DNA of 39,044 bases, taken from NCBI GenBank assembly GCA_019634385.1, contig JAHQVK010000055.1, positions 1-39,044 of the forward strand, read 5' to 3'. Source of the DNA: Myxococcales bacterium. Lineage in GTDB: Bacteria; Myxococcota; Kuafuiibacteriia; Kuafuiibacteriales; Kuafuiibacteriaceae. The notes under the pieces are model-generated. The model saw only the letters and a list, made by a program, of their open reading frames with translations, was not told the DNA's origin and did not search any database. This document shows, piece after piece, positions 27,174 through 36,049 of the stretch. The translations under genes were made by a program, and so were the position numbers. Position 1 is the stretch's first letter, and each line of letters starts with the position of its first letter.

Positions 27174-28817
27174 GTGAAGGAACAGCAGCTCCAGCGGTTT
27201 GGCCCGTTTATTGTTGTGCGTGAGATCGGCCGCGGGGGCATGGGCGAAGTCCTTCTAGCTCGGACACCTTGGCCAGAGGCCCCGTTAGCGGCGGTGAAGC
27301 GTCTTCGTGCCGACGTTGCCCGTATTGAAACTTTTGCTGAGCGTTTTCGGCACGAGGCAGACCTAGCAGTACGTTTGTCTCACCCTCATCTCGTGGGCAC
27401 GCTCGGGGTTGGTACCGTCGGAAATCAGTTGTACGTGGCTTCCGAACTGGTCCTTGGCCGGGATGTAGGGCGTGTTGCTGATCGCCTTCGGGAGCGAGGG
27501 CTTGGTGGGCCAACCTCAGTGGGTATTCGCATTGCGATCGATGGTTTGATGGGCTTGGCCTACGTTCATCGGGCTACTGATGCAGACGGCTCCTCGTTAG
27601 AGCTCATTCATCGAGATGTAACGCCCGGCAACATTATGGTGGGCTATGATGGATTTACCCGGCTGGCAGACTTCGGATTGGCGAAGAGTTTACTTTCGGA
27701 AGGTAGCCGTCTGACTAGACAAGGAGAGATCGTTGGTACCCCTCACTACTTAGCCCCAGAATTGGTTCGGGGTGACCCAGCGACCACCGCTTCGGACATT
27801 TATGGTTTGGGGGCGGTGCTGTACCGGTTCTTTACCGGCATTGCCCCGTACCAAGGGACAACAACGGATATCCTGGCCCAACTGCTATCTCAACGTCCTC
27901 GTCCCCTCGCAGAGCTGCGACCAGACTTGCCGGACTGGGTTACGGAGGTGATTGGGCGGATGTTGACCCGAGAGCCCAACCAGCGACCAAAGAACGCGCG
28001 GAAGCTAGCAGAAGAGATGACCCGTCGGGCGTCGGTACATGATCTCTTGGTATCCCGGAACGCGGTAGGCAGTTGGCTCATAGGTATGTTCAGCGCTGAA
28101 CATACTCATGAGATGGTTGAGTATCGGCGGTTTCAGCGACTAGATCTTCGAGCGATCGAACGGTCCCCAGAGGAAAGATCGCAAATCTTTGCCAGGGCTC
28201 CGGCCCGGCCCAGCTCTATGTACCAGCTGAATCAACTCCCAGCGCCGGGAGGGCTGGGTGGTGATTGGGTGCGACCGCTCGGGGGTTCTGACGAATTCCC
28301 AACCGGTGATTTGGTAGCGCCAAGCATATCGTCTGGCGAGGACATTACTGTTGCAACCGAACTTCGAGAGAAACCAGCACCGGACCTAATTGGCTCTCGC
28401 GTTCGTGAGGTGAGTGAACCGTTGAATCGTCGCGGATCACGAAAAGGGGGCCCCCATCTATCCTTTTCCCCAGAGTCGACGCCTTTTGGCCAGTCGACGT
28501 TCTTCATGGTGGGGCTTTTGTCCTTAGCGGTCGCACTGGGGCTTGGATTGGGCAAGGTTGTTGGCGGGATAAGGGGGAATCAGGGATCGGTACTCGGGGA
28601 GGTCATGTCAGAGCCGGACGTTGTTGAGTCTCTGGACATGTATCGAGAGCATATGCGGGCGCTTCGTGGGCTCCGGGATGTGGCGCCGGAAGAAGTCTGG
28701 TGGCTTATGGCGGAAGCCGCGGCGGTGCTGCTTGAGGGCGACAACGAACAAGCCTTTCTCTATCTGCGGCAAGTCTCGCTTCTTATTAGAAAAGTAGAAG
28801 ATAATCGGAAAAATTAG
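27174..28817 (+). CDS. Ser/Thr protein kinase with C-terminal membrane segment
   Basis: 547 aa from a GTG start. A Hanks-type kinase covers residues 10-290: glycine loop GRGGMGEV (20-27), Lys42 in AAVKRL, catalytic IHRDVTPGN (Asp148, Asn153), DFG at 166-168, and GTPHYLAPE. All residues needed for activity are present. HRDVTPGN rather than HRDLKPEN is usual for myxobacterial kinases. A linker of about 150 residues leads to a TM segment (about 442-462, FMVGLLSLAVALGLGLGKVVGG), then an about 85-residue outside helical tail. There is no strong Shine-Dalgarno before the GTG. Probably a membrane-anchored signalling kinase. It is followed after 109 nt by the PilJ-type operon, which may be functionally connected. 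Confidence 0.93.
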   Translation: MKEQQLQRFGPFIVVREIGRGGMGEVLLARTPWPEAPLAAVKRLRADVARIETFAERFRHEADLAVRLSHPHLVGTLGVGTVGNQLYVASELVLGRDVGRVADRLRERGLGGPTSVGIRIAIDGLMGLAYVHRATDADGSSLELIHRDVTPGNIMVGYDGFTRLADFGLAKSLLSEGSRLTRQGEIVGTPHYLAPELVRGDPATTASDIYGLGAVLYRFFTGIAPYQGTTTDILAQLLSQRPRPLAELRPDLPDWVTEVIGRMLTREPNQRPKNARKLAEEMTRRASVHDLLVSRNAVGSWLIGMFSAEHTHEMVEYRRFQRLDLRAIERSPEERSQIFARAPARPSSMYQLNQLPAPGGLGGDWVRPLGGSDEFPTGDLVAPSISSGEDITVATELREKPAPDLIGSRVREVSEPLNRRGSRKGGPHLSFSPESTPFGQSTFFMVGLLSLAVALGLGLGKVVGGIRGNQGSVLGEVMSEPDVVESLDMYREHMRALRGLRDVAPEEVWWLMAEAAAVLLEGDNEQAFLYLRQVSLLIRKVEDNRKN

Positions 28818-28926
28818 ACTTGTAATATATCGAATATGATTATGTGTACAACAAAATGTGTATTAATGAGTGTGGCGGGAAGCGCGAAGGCATATATCTT
28901 GGTTTATCGCAGGACTGGCGTTTGTT

Positions 28927-30126
28927 ATGTCCCAACTTATGACTATTCGTCTGCTCCTATATGTGCAGGTTGTGGTTTTCGTGCTGCTGTTAGCCGTCGC
29001 TCTCATCGCAACTTTGGAGCTGGCTCGTGCTGACGGGGGAGATGGGCTGTATATTAATATAGCTGGGCGACAGCGTATGCTCAGTCAAAAGCTCATGTTT
29101 GAGGCTCTCGCCTTGGCTAAAGATCCCTCCGAAGAGCGAAAAGATGCTTTAGAGTTCACAATGGCTCTATTCGCCACCTCGCATCGTTCATTGCATATAG
29201 GTGGTCAAACGCCTCTGGAGCTTAATGGCGACAACCCTGTTTTTGTTAGAGGTGCTTCAGATTCGAGCCTTATTGGTTTGCTGGGTCAAGTGGAGGCCTA
29301 CTGGAAACCTATGCGGAAAGGATTGTCCTTGCTGATAGAGGCCTCCCAAAGACGGGAAGAAGCTCTGCAGGTACTGCTTGATAAGAACCCAAAGCTTTTT
29401 CAGCATATTGACTCCTCGGTACGATGTTTTCTGGCGGATAAAGCATCGGGAAGTGTGGTGAATGTTGCCGGTCGCCAGCGTTTGCTCAGTCAAAGAACTG
29501 CGCTGCAGGCCGTGCTTATAGACACCGTCCCTAGTGACTCGTTACGCGCAGAACTCCAAGAAAATATGGAGCTCTTTGAGGTCTCTCTGCACGGCCTAAG
29601 GGAAGGTGGGGAGGTTACAGTGGGGCAAAGTCGGCACCCTATCACTATTCCTGGTACGAATGACCGGGATGTCTTAGATGAGTTGGATGAGGTGGAGGCC
29701 TTATGGTCGGTACAAAGGGAGGCAATATCGACTCTGACCGATCCTAACAGCCAGTTTCAACGAGCGCTTCAGCAAGTGGAAGAGAATGGCCCTAGGTTGC
29801 TATTTACGATGAATGAGGCCGTACTTCGGGCACAACGAGTTGCCGAACAAAATCTCAATACTCTAAAGCAAATTCAGGTGAGTGCGGTGATGGTGGGGTT
29901 GATAGTGGCGATACTAAGTGGTGCGTTGGTGAATACCTTGGGAAGGTCACTCAAGAAGTTGTTATCTATGACTAACGCCATCAGCCGGGGTGAACTGAGT
30001 GAACCGGTAGAGCCTTCAGGTATTGGGGAACTTCGGGCTCTGTCGCGCTCTTTTGAGCGGATGAGGTTCAGTCTTAAGGCCACGATGGAACTCCTAGAGG
30101 CTGAAGGAGTGAAGGATAAGGGATGA
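28927..30126 (+). CDS. Membrane sensor with two PilJ-type modules and HAMP, no output domain
   Basis: 399 aa. TM1 is at residues 8-30 and TM2 at about 318-338. Between them are two copies of the PilJ/NarX-like ligand module, each marked by its motif: INIAGRQRMLSQKLM (about 43-57) and VNVAGRQRLLSQRTA (about 178-192). A HAMP linker follows TM2 (LKKLLSMTNAISRGELSEPVEPSGIGELRALSRSFERM) and the protein ends soon after, with no kinase, methyl-accepting or cyclase domain. The frame extends to GTG 28870; ATG 28927 is chosen for a clean N-terminal TM. Coupled by ATGA to the roadblock-like gene, so the output may run through that partner. Confidence 0.85.
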   Translation: MSQLMTIRLLLYVQVVVFVLLLAVALIATLELARADGGDGLYINIAGRQRMLSQKLMFEALALAKDPSEERKDALEFTMALFATSHRSLHIGGQTPLELNGDNPVFVRGASDSSLIGLLGQVEAYWKPMRKGLSLLIEASQRREEALQVLLDKNPKLFQHIDSSVRCFLADKASGSVVNVAGRQRLLSQRTALQAVLIDTVPSDSLRAELQENMELFEVSLHGLREGGEVTVGQSRHPITIPGTNDRDVLDELDEVEALWSVQREAISTLTDPNSQFQRALQQVEENGPRLLFTMNEAVLRAQRVAEQNLNTLKQIQVSAVMVGLIVAILSGALVNTLGRSLKKLLSMTNAISRGELSEPVEPSGIGELRALSRSFERMRFSLKATMELLEAEGVKDKG

Positions 30127-30521
30127 CTGCCTCTTCGGATAGTGAACAAAAACCGGCGCTTTTGCCCTTCGCGTCGTCAACGCTTCGAGCCATGCAGAAG
30201 TATAGCCCTGAAGGGTCGCTACTACTTACGGCGAGTTTCCAAGGAGAAGTGTTGGAAGCATGCGGAAGCGGTGATCGGGATGGTTTGGCTGCCGTCGCAG
30301 CGATTACTTCACGGTCGTTTAGCCAAGCGGTGGATAAGCTTGGGTTTGGTAGGATGAACGGTTGGGTCATTAGTGGTGAGACCTCTTGTTGCTTGGCTGA
30401 AGTCCACGATCAAGAAACCACAGTTGGATATTCGGCGGAGCAACCGGTGGATAGCCTAGAGATGCAGCACTTCCTTAGTCGAGTGGGAGAAGACTCAGGA
30501 GACAAGGATGAGGACCAGTGA
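30123..30521 (+). CDS. Roadblock/LC7-like protein 1
   Basis: 132 aa, coupled by ATGA to the sensor gene and by GTGA to the next. The core KYSPEGSLLLTASFQGEVLEACGSGDRDGLAAVAAI, then LGFGRMNGWVISGETSCCLAEV, follows the roadblock/LC7 beta-alpha-beta pattern by eye. Roadblock proteins bind or regulate small GTPases (for example MglB with MglA in Myxococcus). No MglA-like GTPase is in the window. The assignment is by pattern and position, so moderate. Confidence 0.6.
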   Translation: MTASSDSEQKPALLPFASSTLRAMQKYSPEGSLLLTASFQGEVLEACGSGDRDGLAAVAAITSRSFSQAVDKLGFGRMNGWVISGETSCCLAEVHDQETTVGYSAEQPVDSLEMQHFLSRVGEDSGDKDEDQ

Positions 30522-31228
30522 CCGGACTGCTTCTAAATGTGTGTGGCGTGGAGCATGTACTCGGGGCTGCGCTCTACACCAATGACGGACGGTGCGTTGA
30601 GCACCGATTACCTCCCCCCTTCGAGCCTGGTTATGTCCAATCTGTCAGTCAAGACCTGATAACAACCCTTAATGAATATCGATTCCTAGAAGCAGGCGCG
30701 ACCCCAACCGCATACGTAAAAACAACAGCGGGCATGATTGTCATCATGCTGGATGAGAATTACTACACGGTAGCTCTGGCGACGCGGGGCATCAATCCGA
30801 CCCTTATCCGGGTGGCTTTTAGCGCACTTCGACGGCAGCTGAGCCAATTATCTCAATTGTCTTCAGTGCTCAGTCCGCAAGAGGTGTGGGTACCGAGTCA
30901 ATCGTTTGAATCAGCTCAAAATGTCGCTGCCTTTTCTGCTTCCCCCCCTGCTGAAGCAATACCCGACGCTGATGTTATTTCCCCAGTGAGAAACCAGGCT
31001 GAGGTGGTTCCAAAGCAGGCTATTAAGCTATTGATTCGGGTTTTCACTGAGTACGGTGGTCCAGCGTCAACTTTGATAATCAAAGATCAGGTTAAAGCCA
31101 TTGGATTCAATATGGATTCTCTCCCTAAAAAGCATTTCCGAACACTGATCGAAAACCTCAGTGCCAAACTTGTGGAATCGGATCGGCCTGTGTTTCTCAA
31201 GTCGGTGGATAAGAAGCTACCGATGTAG
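30518..31228 (+). CDS. Roadblock-like protein 2 with C-terminal helical domain
   Basis: 236 aa from a GTG start overlapping the previous stop (GTGA). The N-terminal ~115 residues (GVEHVLGAALYTNDGRCVEHRLPP, TAYVKTTAGMIVIMLDENYYTVALATRGIN) show a roadblock/LC7-type fold pattern. A low-complexity linker follows. The C-terminal ~70 residues (IKLLIRVFTEYGGPASTLIIKDQVKAIGF to FLKSVDKKLPM) form a small helical domain I do not recognise. It is the last gene of the sensor operon. The two roadblock-like proteins probably pair with each other or with a GTPase; this is inference. Confidence 0.6.
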   Translation: MTGLLLNVCGVEHVLGAALYTNDGRCVEHRLPPPFEPGYVQSVSQDLITTLNEYRFLEAGATPTAYVKTTAGMIVIMLDENYYTVALATRGINPTLIRVAFSALRRQLSQLSQLSSVLSPQEVWVPSQSFESAQNVAAFSASPPAEAIPDADVISPVRNQAEVVPKQAIKLLIRVFTEYGGPASTLIIKDQVKAIGFNMDSLPKKHFRTLIENLSAKLVESDRPVFLKSVDKKLPM

Positions 31229-31301
31229 CTCCCTGACCTGGGTCGCAGGCATGTGTTACAGAACTTCGCCGGATCGATGGCTTTTTTGGTAATCTGCGCT
31301 G

Positions 31302-32222
31302 ATGAAGCCTCTGGCCGCGATTGTGGGTGCTACCGGCACGAGGAAAACCGAGACTGCGGTGGCGATCGCTGAGCAGGTGAAGGGGGAGATCGTTTCTTGC
31401 GATTCTGCGCAAATCTATCGGGGGCTTAATATCGGCACGGCCAGTCCTACCCCCGAAGAGCGAACGCGTGCACCTCATCATCTGGTGGATATTTTGGCTC
31501 CCCATGAGCAATGGTCAGCAGCAGAGTTCGCTGATACTGCGGACGAAGTCCTAAATGACATCTGGTTGCGGGGGCGGGTGCCGATCATTGTTGGCGGGAA
31601 TGGCCTTTGGTACCGGGCTCTTATCCGAGGGATATTTCGGGCGCCAGCCATCGATTCTAAGATTCGGAGGGTGGTACGTGAAGAGGTGGCAGAACGAGGT
31701 TCGGAGGCTATGCACGCCGAATTGAGCCGCGTCGATCCGGTGGCTGCCTCCCGAATTCAATCGAAAGATCCTCAGCGGGTAGGACGGGCTCTTGAGGTCT
31801 ATCGCCAGACGGGCGTTCCTATCAGCGTCTTGCAGGATACCCACGGCTTTAAATCTCTGCGGTATGCGGTTAAAGCAGTGGCTTTCGACTGGGATCGAGC
31901 ATTGCTGTGCGAGCGGCTTGCGAGACGGGTGCGAGCTATGTTCTCGGAGGGTTTGCTCGAGGAAACTCAGGCCTGCCTGGATCGGGGCTATGCTCCGGAT
32001 GCGCCGGGCTTATCGACCATTGGCTATCGAGCGGCAACTGCCCATATTCTGGGGAAAATGAGTCGTGTTGAGGCTGAAGAATCAACGATCATAGCAACTA
32101 GGCAGTACGCAAAGCGCCAGCGAAATTGGTTTCGGCACGAACCGGAAGTCTGTTGGTTCCCCTCAGAAACGAGGGTGGCTTCGGTCATTAAACATTTGCA
32201 CGCAGTCCTTGCTCAAGGTTAA
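31302..32222 (+). CDS. miaA: tRNA dimethylallyltransferase MiaA with altered P-loop
   Basis: 306-aa MiaA, which adds the dimethylallyl group to A37 of tRNAs reading UNN codons. Blocks: [71 protein letters not shown] and [14 protein letters not shown], full length. The P-loop reads GATGTRKTE: the invariant glycine before the lysine is Arg14 (AGG at 31341-31343, one base from GGG). That residue normally contacts phosphates, so activity may be impaired, or the base may be a variant or error. ATG 31302 lacks a strong Shine-Dalgarno. It starts a tight run into accA. Confidence 0.95.
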   Translation: MKPLAAIVGATGTRKTETAVAIAEQVKGEIVSCDSAQIYRGLNIGTASPTPEERTRAPHHLVDILAPHEQWSAAEFADTADEVLNDIWLRGRVPIIVGGNGLWYRALIRGIFRAPAIDSKIRRVVREEVAERGSEAMHAELSRVDPVAASRIQSKDPQRVGRALEVYRQTGVPISVLQDTHGFKSLRYAVKAVAFDWDRALLCERLARRVRAMFSEGLLEETQACLDRGYAPDAPGLSTIGYRAATAHILGKMSRVEAEESTIIATRQYAKRQRNWFRHEPEVCWFPSETRVASVIKHLHAVLAQG

Positions 32223-32230
32223 CGAGCTTC

Positions 32231-33244
32231 GTGACCCGTGAACTGGACTTTGAGCGACCGGTGCTCGAGATCGAACGACAGATCAGCGACCTGAGGCGGT
32301 CGGCTGACGTGGCCCGCGCCCAAGGGCGTTCTGGTGAAGAGCCAGCAGCGGCGCTTGAACAACTGATTGCTGAGCTGCAGGACAAAGCCATTGCGCTCAA
32401 GGCGCAGATTTTTAACTCACTGTCGCGATGGCAGGTGGTGCAGGTGGCTCGCCATCCGGATCGACCTTTTACCCTCGATTACGTCCATCTTCTTTTTGAT
32501 GAATTTGAGGAGTTACACGGCGATCGCAAATTTGGGGATGATGCAGCCATAGTAGGTGGCGTTGGATTGTTTCGTGGCCGACGGATCATGCTCCTCGGGC
32601 ACCAAAAAGGTCGGACTACACAAGAGAATGTGTCACGGAATTTTGGTATGCCGCGCCCTGAAGGATACCGTAAGGCCCTACGGCTGATGCAGGTGGCTGA
32701 CCGGTTTAAGCTCCCGGTGGTGACTTTTATTGATACCATGGGGGCTTTTCCTGGAATAGAGGCTGAAGAACGTGGGCAATCCCAAGCCATTGCTGAAGCC
32801 ATTGAGGGTATGGCTGCTCTCCGCGTGCCAGTGATCTCGATCGTTATTGGAGAGGGCGGGTCTGGTGGTGCTTTGGCTATTGGTGTCGGCAACTGCGTGA
32901 TGATGTTAGAAAACGCGATTTATTCAGTGATATCGCCCGAAGGATGTGCCTCGATCCTTTTCAAAGATGCAGCTCACGCGCCGAAAGCGGCGGATGCGCT
33001 CCGCTTAACCGCTCGAGACCTAATGATGCTGGGGGTGGTTGATGAAGCGATTCCGGAGCCTCTGGGGGGGGCACATCGAGATCATGTGGCTTCTGCGAAA
33101 CAACTTGGGAATGCCCTAGAGGATCAACTGACCCGTTTGGCCGCATTGGATGCGGAAGCACTCGTTGACCAACGCTACGATCGGTTTCGCAAATTAGGGG
33201 AAATAACGAAGCTCATCGGCAGTAAGGAGCTGGAAGCTTCGTGA
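32231..33244 (+). CDS. accA: Acetyl-CoA carboxylase carboxyltransferase subunit alpha
   Basis: 337-aa AccA from a GTG start 9 nt after miaA. With AccD it transfers the carboxyl group from biotin to acetyl-CoA in fatty-acid synthesis. Seen: the N-terminal helical [15 protein letters not shown], the domain block [79 protein letters not shown] and [15 protein letters not shown]. Length and blocks are normal. accD is not in the window. It overlaps hisC by GTGA. Confidence 0.97.
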   Translation: MTRELDFERPVLEIERQISDLRRSADVARAQGRSGEEPAAALEQLIAELQDKAIALKAQIFNSLSRWQVVQVARHPDRPFTLDYVHLLFDEFEELHGDRKFGDDAAIVGGVGLFRGRRIMLLGHQKGRTTQENVSRNFGMPRPEGYRKALRLMQVADRFKLPVVTFIDTMGAFPGIEAEERGQSQAIAEAIEGMAALRVPVISIVIGEGGSGGALAIGVGNCVMMLENAIYSVISPEGCASILFKDAAHAPKAADALRLTARDLMMLGVVDEAIPEPLGGAHRDHVASAKQLGNALEDQLTRLAALDAEALVDQRYDRFRKLGEITKLIGSKELEAS

Positions 33245-34422
33245 GCCGTATGGATTCGGTCTCGGGCGCTTCTGGTGTTGATCCATCCTTGGTCAGCAGC
33301 ACTGTGGCCGACCTACCGGGCCCTGCTCGAATCGAGCGGGCAGATGAAGTGGCCAAACGATTAGGTGTTGACCCTAGTTCTCTGGCGCTACTTGCCTCCA
33401 ATGAAAACCCTTTAGGCCCCTCTGAACGGGCGGTTGAGGCTGCTCGACATGCGTTGGTATCTGGACATAGATACCCGGATCCTTGGTGCCGGCGTTTGGT
33501 TCGTGCTGTCGCAGCTCATCACAGAGTTTCGCCAGAGCAGGTGGTGGTAGGCAATGGTAGCTCGGAAATTATTGAAGTATTGGTGCGTACCTTTGTTGGT
33601 CCAGGCCAGACTGTAGTTAGTGGTTGGCCCTCGTTTGCTGCTTACCGAATTTCTGCGCAGATCGAAGGAAGGGAGTTTTTGTCAGCACCTCTTCGACGGG
33701 GACGATTGGATCTTGCTGGAATTGCCGCTCTGGTAGATCGTCGTGCCAAGCTGGTCTTTCTATCCAATCCGAATAATCCTACTGGTACTTACGTTCGGTT
33801 GCGGGAGCTGGCCGCGTTTATGAATCGGGTGCCACCAGAAACCATTGTTGTGGTGGACGAGGCTTATGCCGATTATGTGGAGGCATCTGATTACCCGCAG
33901 GCTATTGAGGATTTGCTTCCCGCCCATCCGCGGTTGGTGGTGCTTCGGACGTTCTCTAAAGCTTATGGGTTGGCTGGATACCGGGTTGGCTACGGGGTGA
34001 TGGCTCCGAATTTGGTCCGAGCTATTCATTTGGTTCGGCCGGTGTTTTCGGTCAGTACGATCGCGGAGAAGGCGGCGTTGGCTGCTCTGGAGGATACGGA
34101 GCACCTCGATCGTAGCCGTCGGTTAGTCTCTAGAGAACGGGCCAAGTTGTTGGAGGGGCTGCGCAACCTGGGGTTGGTGCCTTATCCGAGCCAAGCCAAT
34201 TTTGTCTACGTCGGTGACCTGCCGGTGGACATGCCTAACTATCTTGAGAACCGAGGCATATTGGTACGTGGATTATCGAGCTACGGACTCCAAGATGCTA
34301 TTCGGATTTCGGTTGGTAGCCCGGAGGCCATTCGCAAATGCTTAGACACCATATCCAACCGGTTGAAGGCCGGAGAAGGATGCTCTGATGGAAGAGACAA
34401 CATCCCCGTTGCCTCTGAATAG
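33241..34422 (+). CDS. hisC: Histidinol-phosphate aminotransferase
   Basis: 393-aa class I/II PLP aminotransferase of the HisC type. Motifs: [60 protein letters not shown], the PLP lysine in [16 protein letters not shown], and the C-terminal [17 protein letters not shown]. It makes histidinol phosphate in histidine synthesis; some relatives act on aromatic amino acids. The GTG start at 33241 overlaps accA's stop as GTGA. The ~15 C-terminal residues beyond the domain overlap the next gene by 35 nt. No other his genes are nearby. Confidence 0.95.
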   Translation: MSRMDSVSGASGVDPSLVSSTVADLPGPARIERADEVAKRLGVDPSSLALLASNENPLGPSERAVEAARHALVSGHRYPDPWCRRLVRAVAAHHRVSPEQVVVGNGSSEIIEVLVRTFVGPGQTVVSGWPSFAAYRISAQIEGREFLSAPLRRGRLDLAGIAALVDRRAKLVFLSNPNNPTGTYVRLRELAAFMNRVPPETIVVVDEAYADYVEASDYPQAIEDLLPAHPRLVVLRTFSKAYGLAGYRVGYGVMAPNLVRAIHLVRPVFSVSTIAEKAALAALEDTEHLDRSRRLVSRERAKLLEGLRNLGLVPYPSQANFVYVGDLPVDMPNYLENRGILVRGLSSYGLQDAIRISVGSPEAIRKCLDTISNRLKAGEGCSDGRDNIPVASE

Positions 34423-35104
34423 GATCTCGGAGGCGAGTTGGTTTGCTAGGGGCGGCTTAGGGCTCTGTGTGGTGGCTTTGGTCTTGGCTGTGCTTCACGT
34501 TCAGCTCGCGGCCATCGACGCTCAGGCTTTGGTGCTCGTAATGCTGATATTGTCGGTGCCTCTTTCCGTTACCGGGGCATCTTTAGGTGGGACTGCCTTT
34601 CTGCGCCAGCGCCGAAGAGAGGGGGCGGCCGCGGTGTTGGTCTCCGTGGTCCACCTTGTGGGGCTGATGTCTTGGGGGCTACCGTATAGCCTCCGGCAGT
34701 TTCGGCTCCAGCAACTCGATGGGCGAAAAAAAACTGGACTCGATCTGCTGGCACGTCTCCGTATGGCGGCGGTCTCGTATCGTCACGAAACTGGAGCTTC
34801 ACGGTTTCTCGATGGAGCTTCTGCCTGGACACCTTCTAGGTCCCCTTCGACTCAGCGCTACATGTATGCCCAAGAATTGTGGCAGGATGACCCGTGGATT
34901 CGTTTGGGTTTTACTCCCCACGTGGCGCACTTTCATCAATTTCGTTACCAATCTCTAGCGCAAGGACAGGGATTTGTCGTGCAAGCCCGGGGAGATCTAG
35001 ATGGGGATGGTCAACTGGCTACATATACTTCCACCGTGTGGCTACGCGCAGATGGGGAAGTCTTTAGTGAACCGATCCAATATTGGCCACCTGGCGCAGA
35101 GTAA
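34388..35104 (+). CDS. Membrane protein with pilin-like C-terminal domain
   Basis: 238 aa. ATG 34388 has AAGGA 7 nt upstream and lies inside the end of hisC. Three hydrophobic segments (about 22-42, 46-68, 78-98) precede a globular part. The latter contains FVVQARGDLDGDGQLATYTSTVWLRADGEV, which resembles the C-terminal domain of deltaproteobacterial type IV pilin-like proteins by memory. No prepilin peptidase site is seen at the N-terminus. It may anchor or act in the envelope; its placement between hisC and cmk suggests co-transcription but not a shared pathway. Confidence 0.6.
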   Translation: MEETTSPLPLNRISEASWFARGGLGLCVVALVLAVLHVQLAAIDAQALVLVMLILSVPLSVTGASLGGTAFLRQRRREGAAAVLVSVVHLVGLMSWGLPYSLRQFRLQQLDGRKKTGLDLLARLRMAAVSYRHETGASRFLDGASAWTPSRSPSTQRYMYAQELWQDDPWIRLGFTPHVAHFHQFRYQSLAQGQGFVVQARGDLDGDGQLATYTSTVWLRADGEVFSEPIQYWPPGAE

Positions 35105-35172
35105 GCAGAGACTATGGGCTGCCTAAACTTCTGAGTTGCTCGTATCGGTCAGGTGGGTGACACAAGGACAAC

Positions 35173-35871
35173 GTGGGACTGATTGTTGCTATCGATGGCC
35201 CTGCAGGAGCGGGGAAAAGTACGGTCGCTCGGGCGGTCGCCAGGCAGTTAGGGTTCACTGAGGTGAATACAGGTGCCATCTATCGAGCCGTGACCTTGCT
35301 AGCAATCGAACAGGCTAGGGAGGAACCGGACGAGCTTCAGGAGATCGCGCGTACCCTAGTGCTACAATTTGAGGGTGCCCTGGTGTTGCTTGACGGAAAG
35401 GATGTAACCCGAGATCTACGTTCGGAGGCGGTGAACAAAAAGGTGAGCCAAGTGGCTGCTGTACCAGCGGTTCGCACCGAACTCTTGGGTCTCCAGCGCC
35501 AGCTGGCAAGAGCTCACCCGCGAGGGGCTGTGCTTGAGGGGCGAGATGTAGGCACTGTGGTTTTTCCTGACGCAGAAGTAAAGATTTTCCTCACTGCGTC
35601 AGCACAGGAGCGTGCTCGTCGGCGATATACAGAGATGCAGTTCAAAACCGCGGGTTGGGTGCTGCCGTCTATCACTGAGGTCCAAGCTTCCATCGAGCGC
35701 CGTGATGCTCTTGATGGCTCTCGGGTGGTGGCTCCTCTTCGGCCTGCTGATGATGCGACAGTCATAGACAATACCAACACTTCGTTATCTGACGTTGTGA
35801 CTGAGATAGTATCTTTGGTTAGAGCCACGATCTCATCCTATGATGCTCAACGGAGCGACTCAAGACACTAA
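35173..35871 (+). CDS. cmk: Cytidylate kinase
   Basis: 232-aa CMP/dCMP kinase of the usual bacterial length. P-loop GPAGAGKST at residues 9-17, FTEVNTGAIYRAVTLLA, the phosphate-binding LEGRDVGTVVFPDAEVKIFLTAS and the lid region ARRRYTEMQ. The start is a GTG at 35173 with AAGGA upstream. It phosphorylates CMP and dCMP for nucleotide synthesis. It is the last gene of the miaA-accA-hisC-cmk run and is followed by repeats. Confidence 0.97.
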   Translation: MGLIVAIDGPAGAGKSTVARAVARQLGFTEVNTGAIYRAVTLLAIEQAREEPDELQEIARTLVLQFEGALVLLDGKDVTRDLRSEAVNKKVSQVAAVPAVRTELLGLQRQLARAHPRGAVLEGRDVGTVVFPDAEVKIFLTASAQERARRRYTEMQFKTAGWVLPSITEVQASIERRDALDGSRVVAPLRPADDATVIDNTNTSLSDVVTEIVSLVRATISSYDAQRSDSRH

Positions 35872-35877
35872 CACTCG

Positions 35878-35965
35878 GGCGTGTCTTTACCCTCCGGCGG
35901 TGGAGATGAGACCGTAGCCCGCGTATGTGAGGGGTCGTCCCCGGAGGGAGGGTACGGGATGCTTC
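35878..35965 (+). repeat. Family 3 repeat, copy 2
   Basis: Begins GGCGTGTCTTTACCCTCCGG and contains CCGGAGGGAGGGTA further on, so its ends can pair. It aligns gapless with 7078-7145 for about 65 nt. It is joined directly to a family 2 half copy, giving a chimeric element just after cmk. Confidence 0.45.
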
Positions 35966-35966
35966 C

Positions 35967-36043
35967 ACGCTCGCCCGTCGTCAGAGCGTTTCACGAAAAG
36001 CCTGGCTCGATAGCTACACACATGGCCAAATCAACCGGCTGTA
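35967..36043 (+). repeat. Half copy D of the 181-bp element (family 2)
   Basis: ACGCTCGCC then GTCGTCAGAGCGTTTCACG, AAAAGCCTGGCTCGATAGCT and TCAACCGGCTGTA match the right half of copy A almost exactly. The left half is replaced by the family 3 sequence. The copy ends 7 nt before the stop of the minus-strand gene that follows. Confidence 0.82.
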
Positions 36044-36049
36044 CAACCA

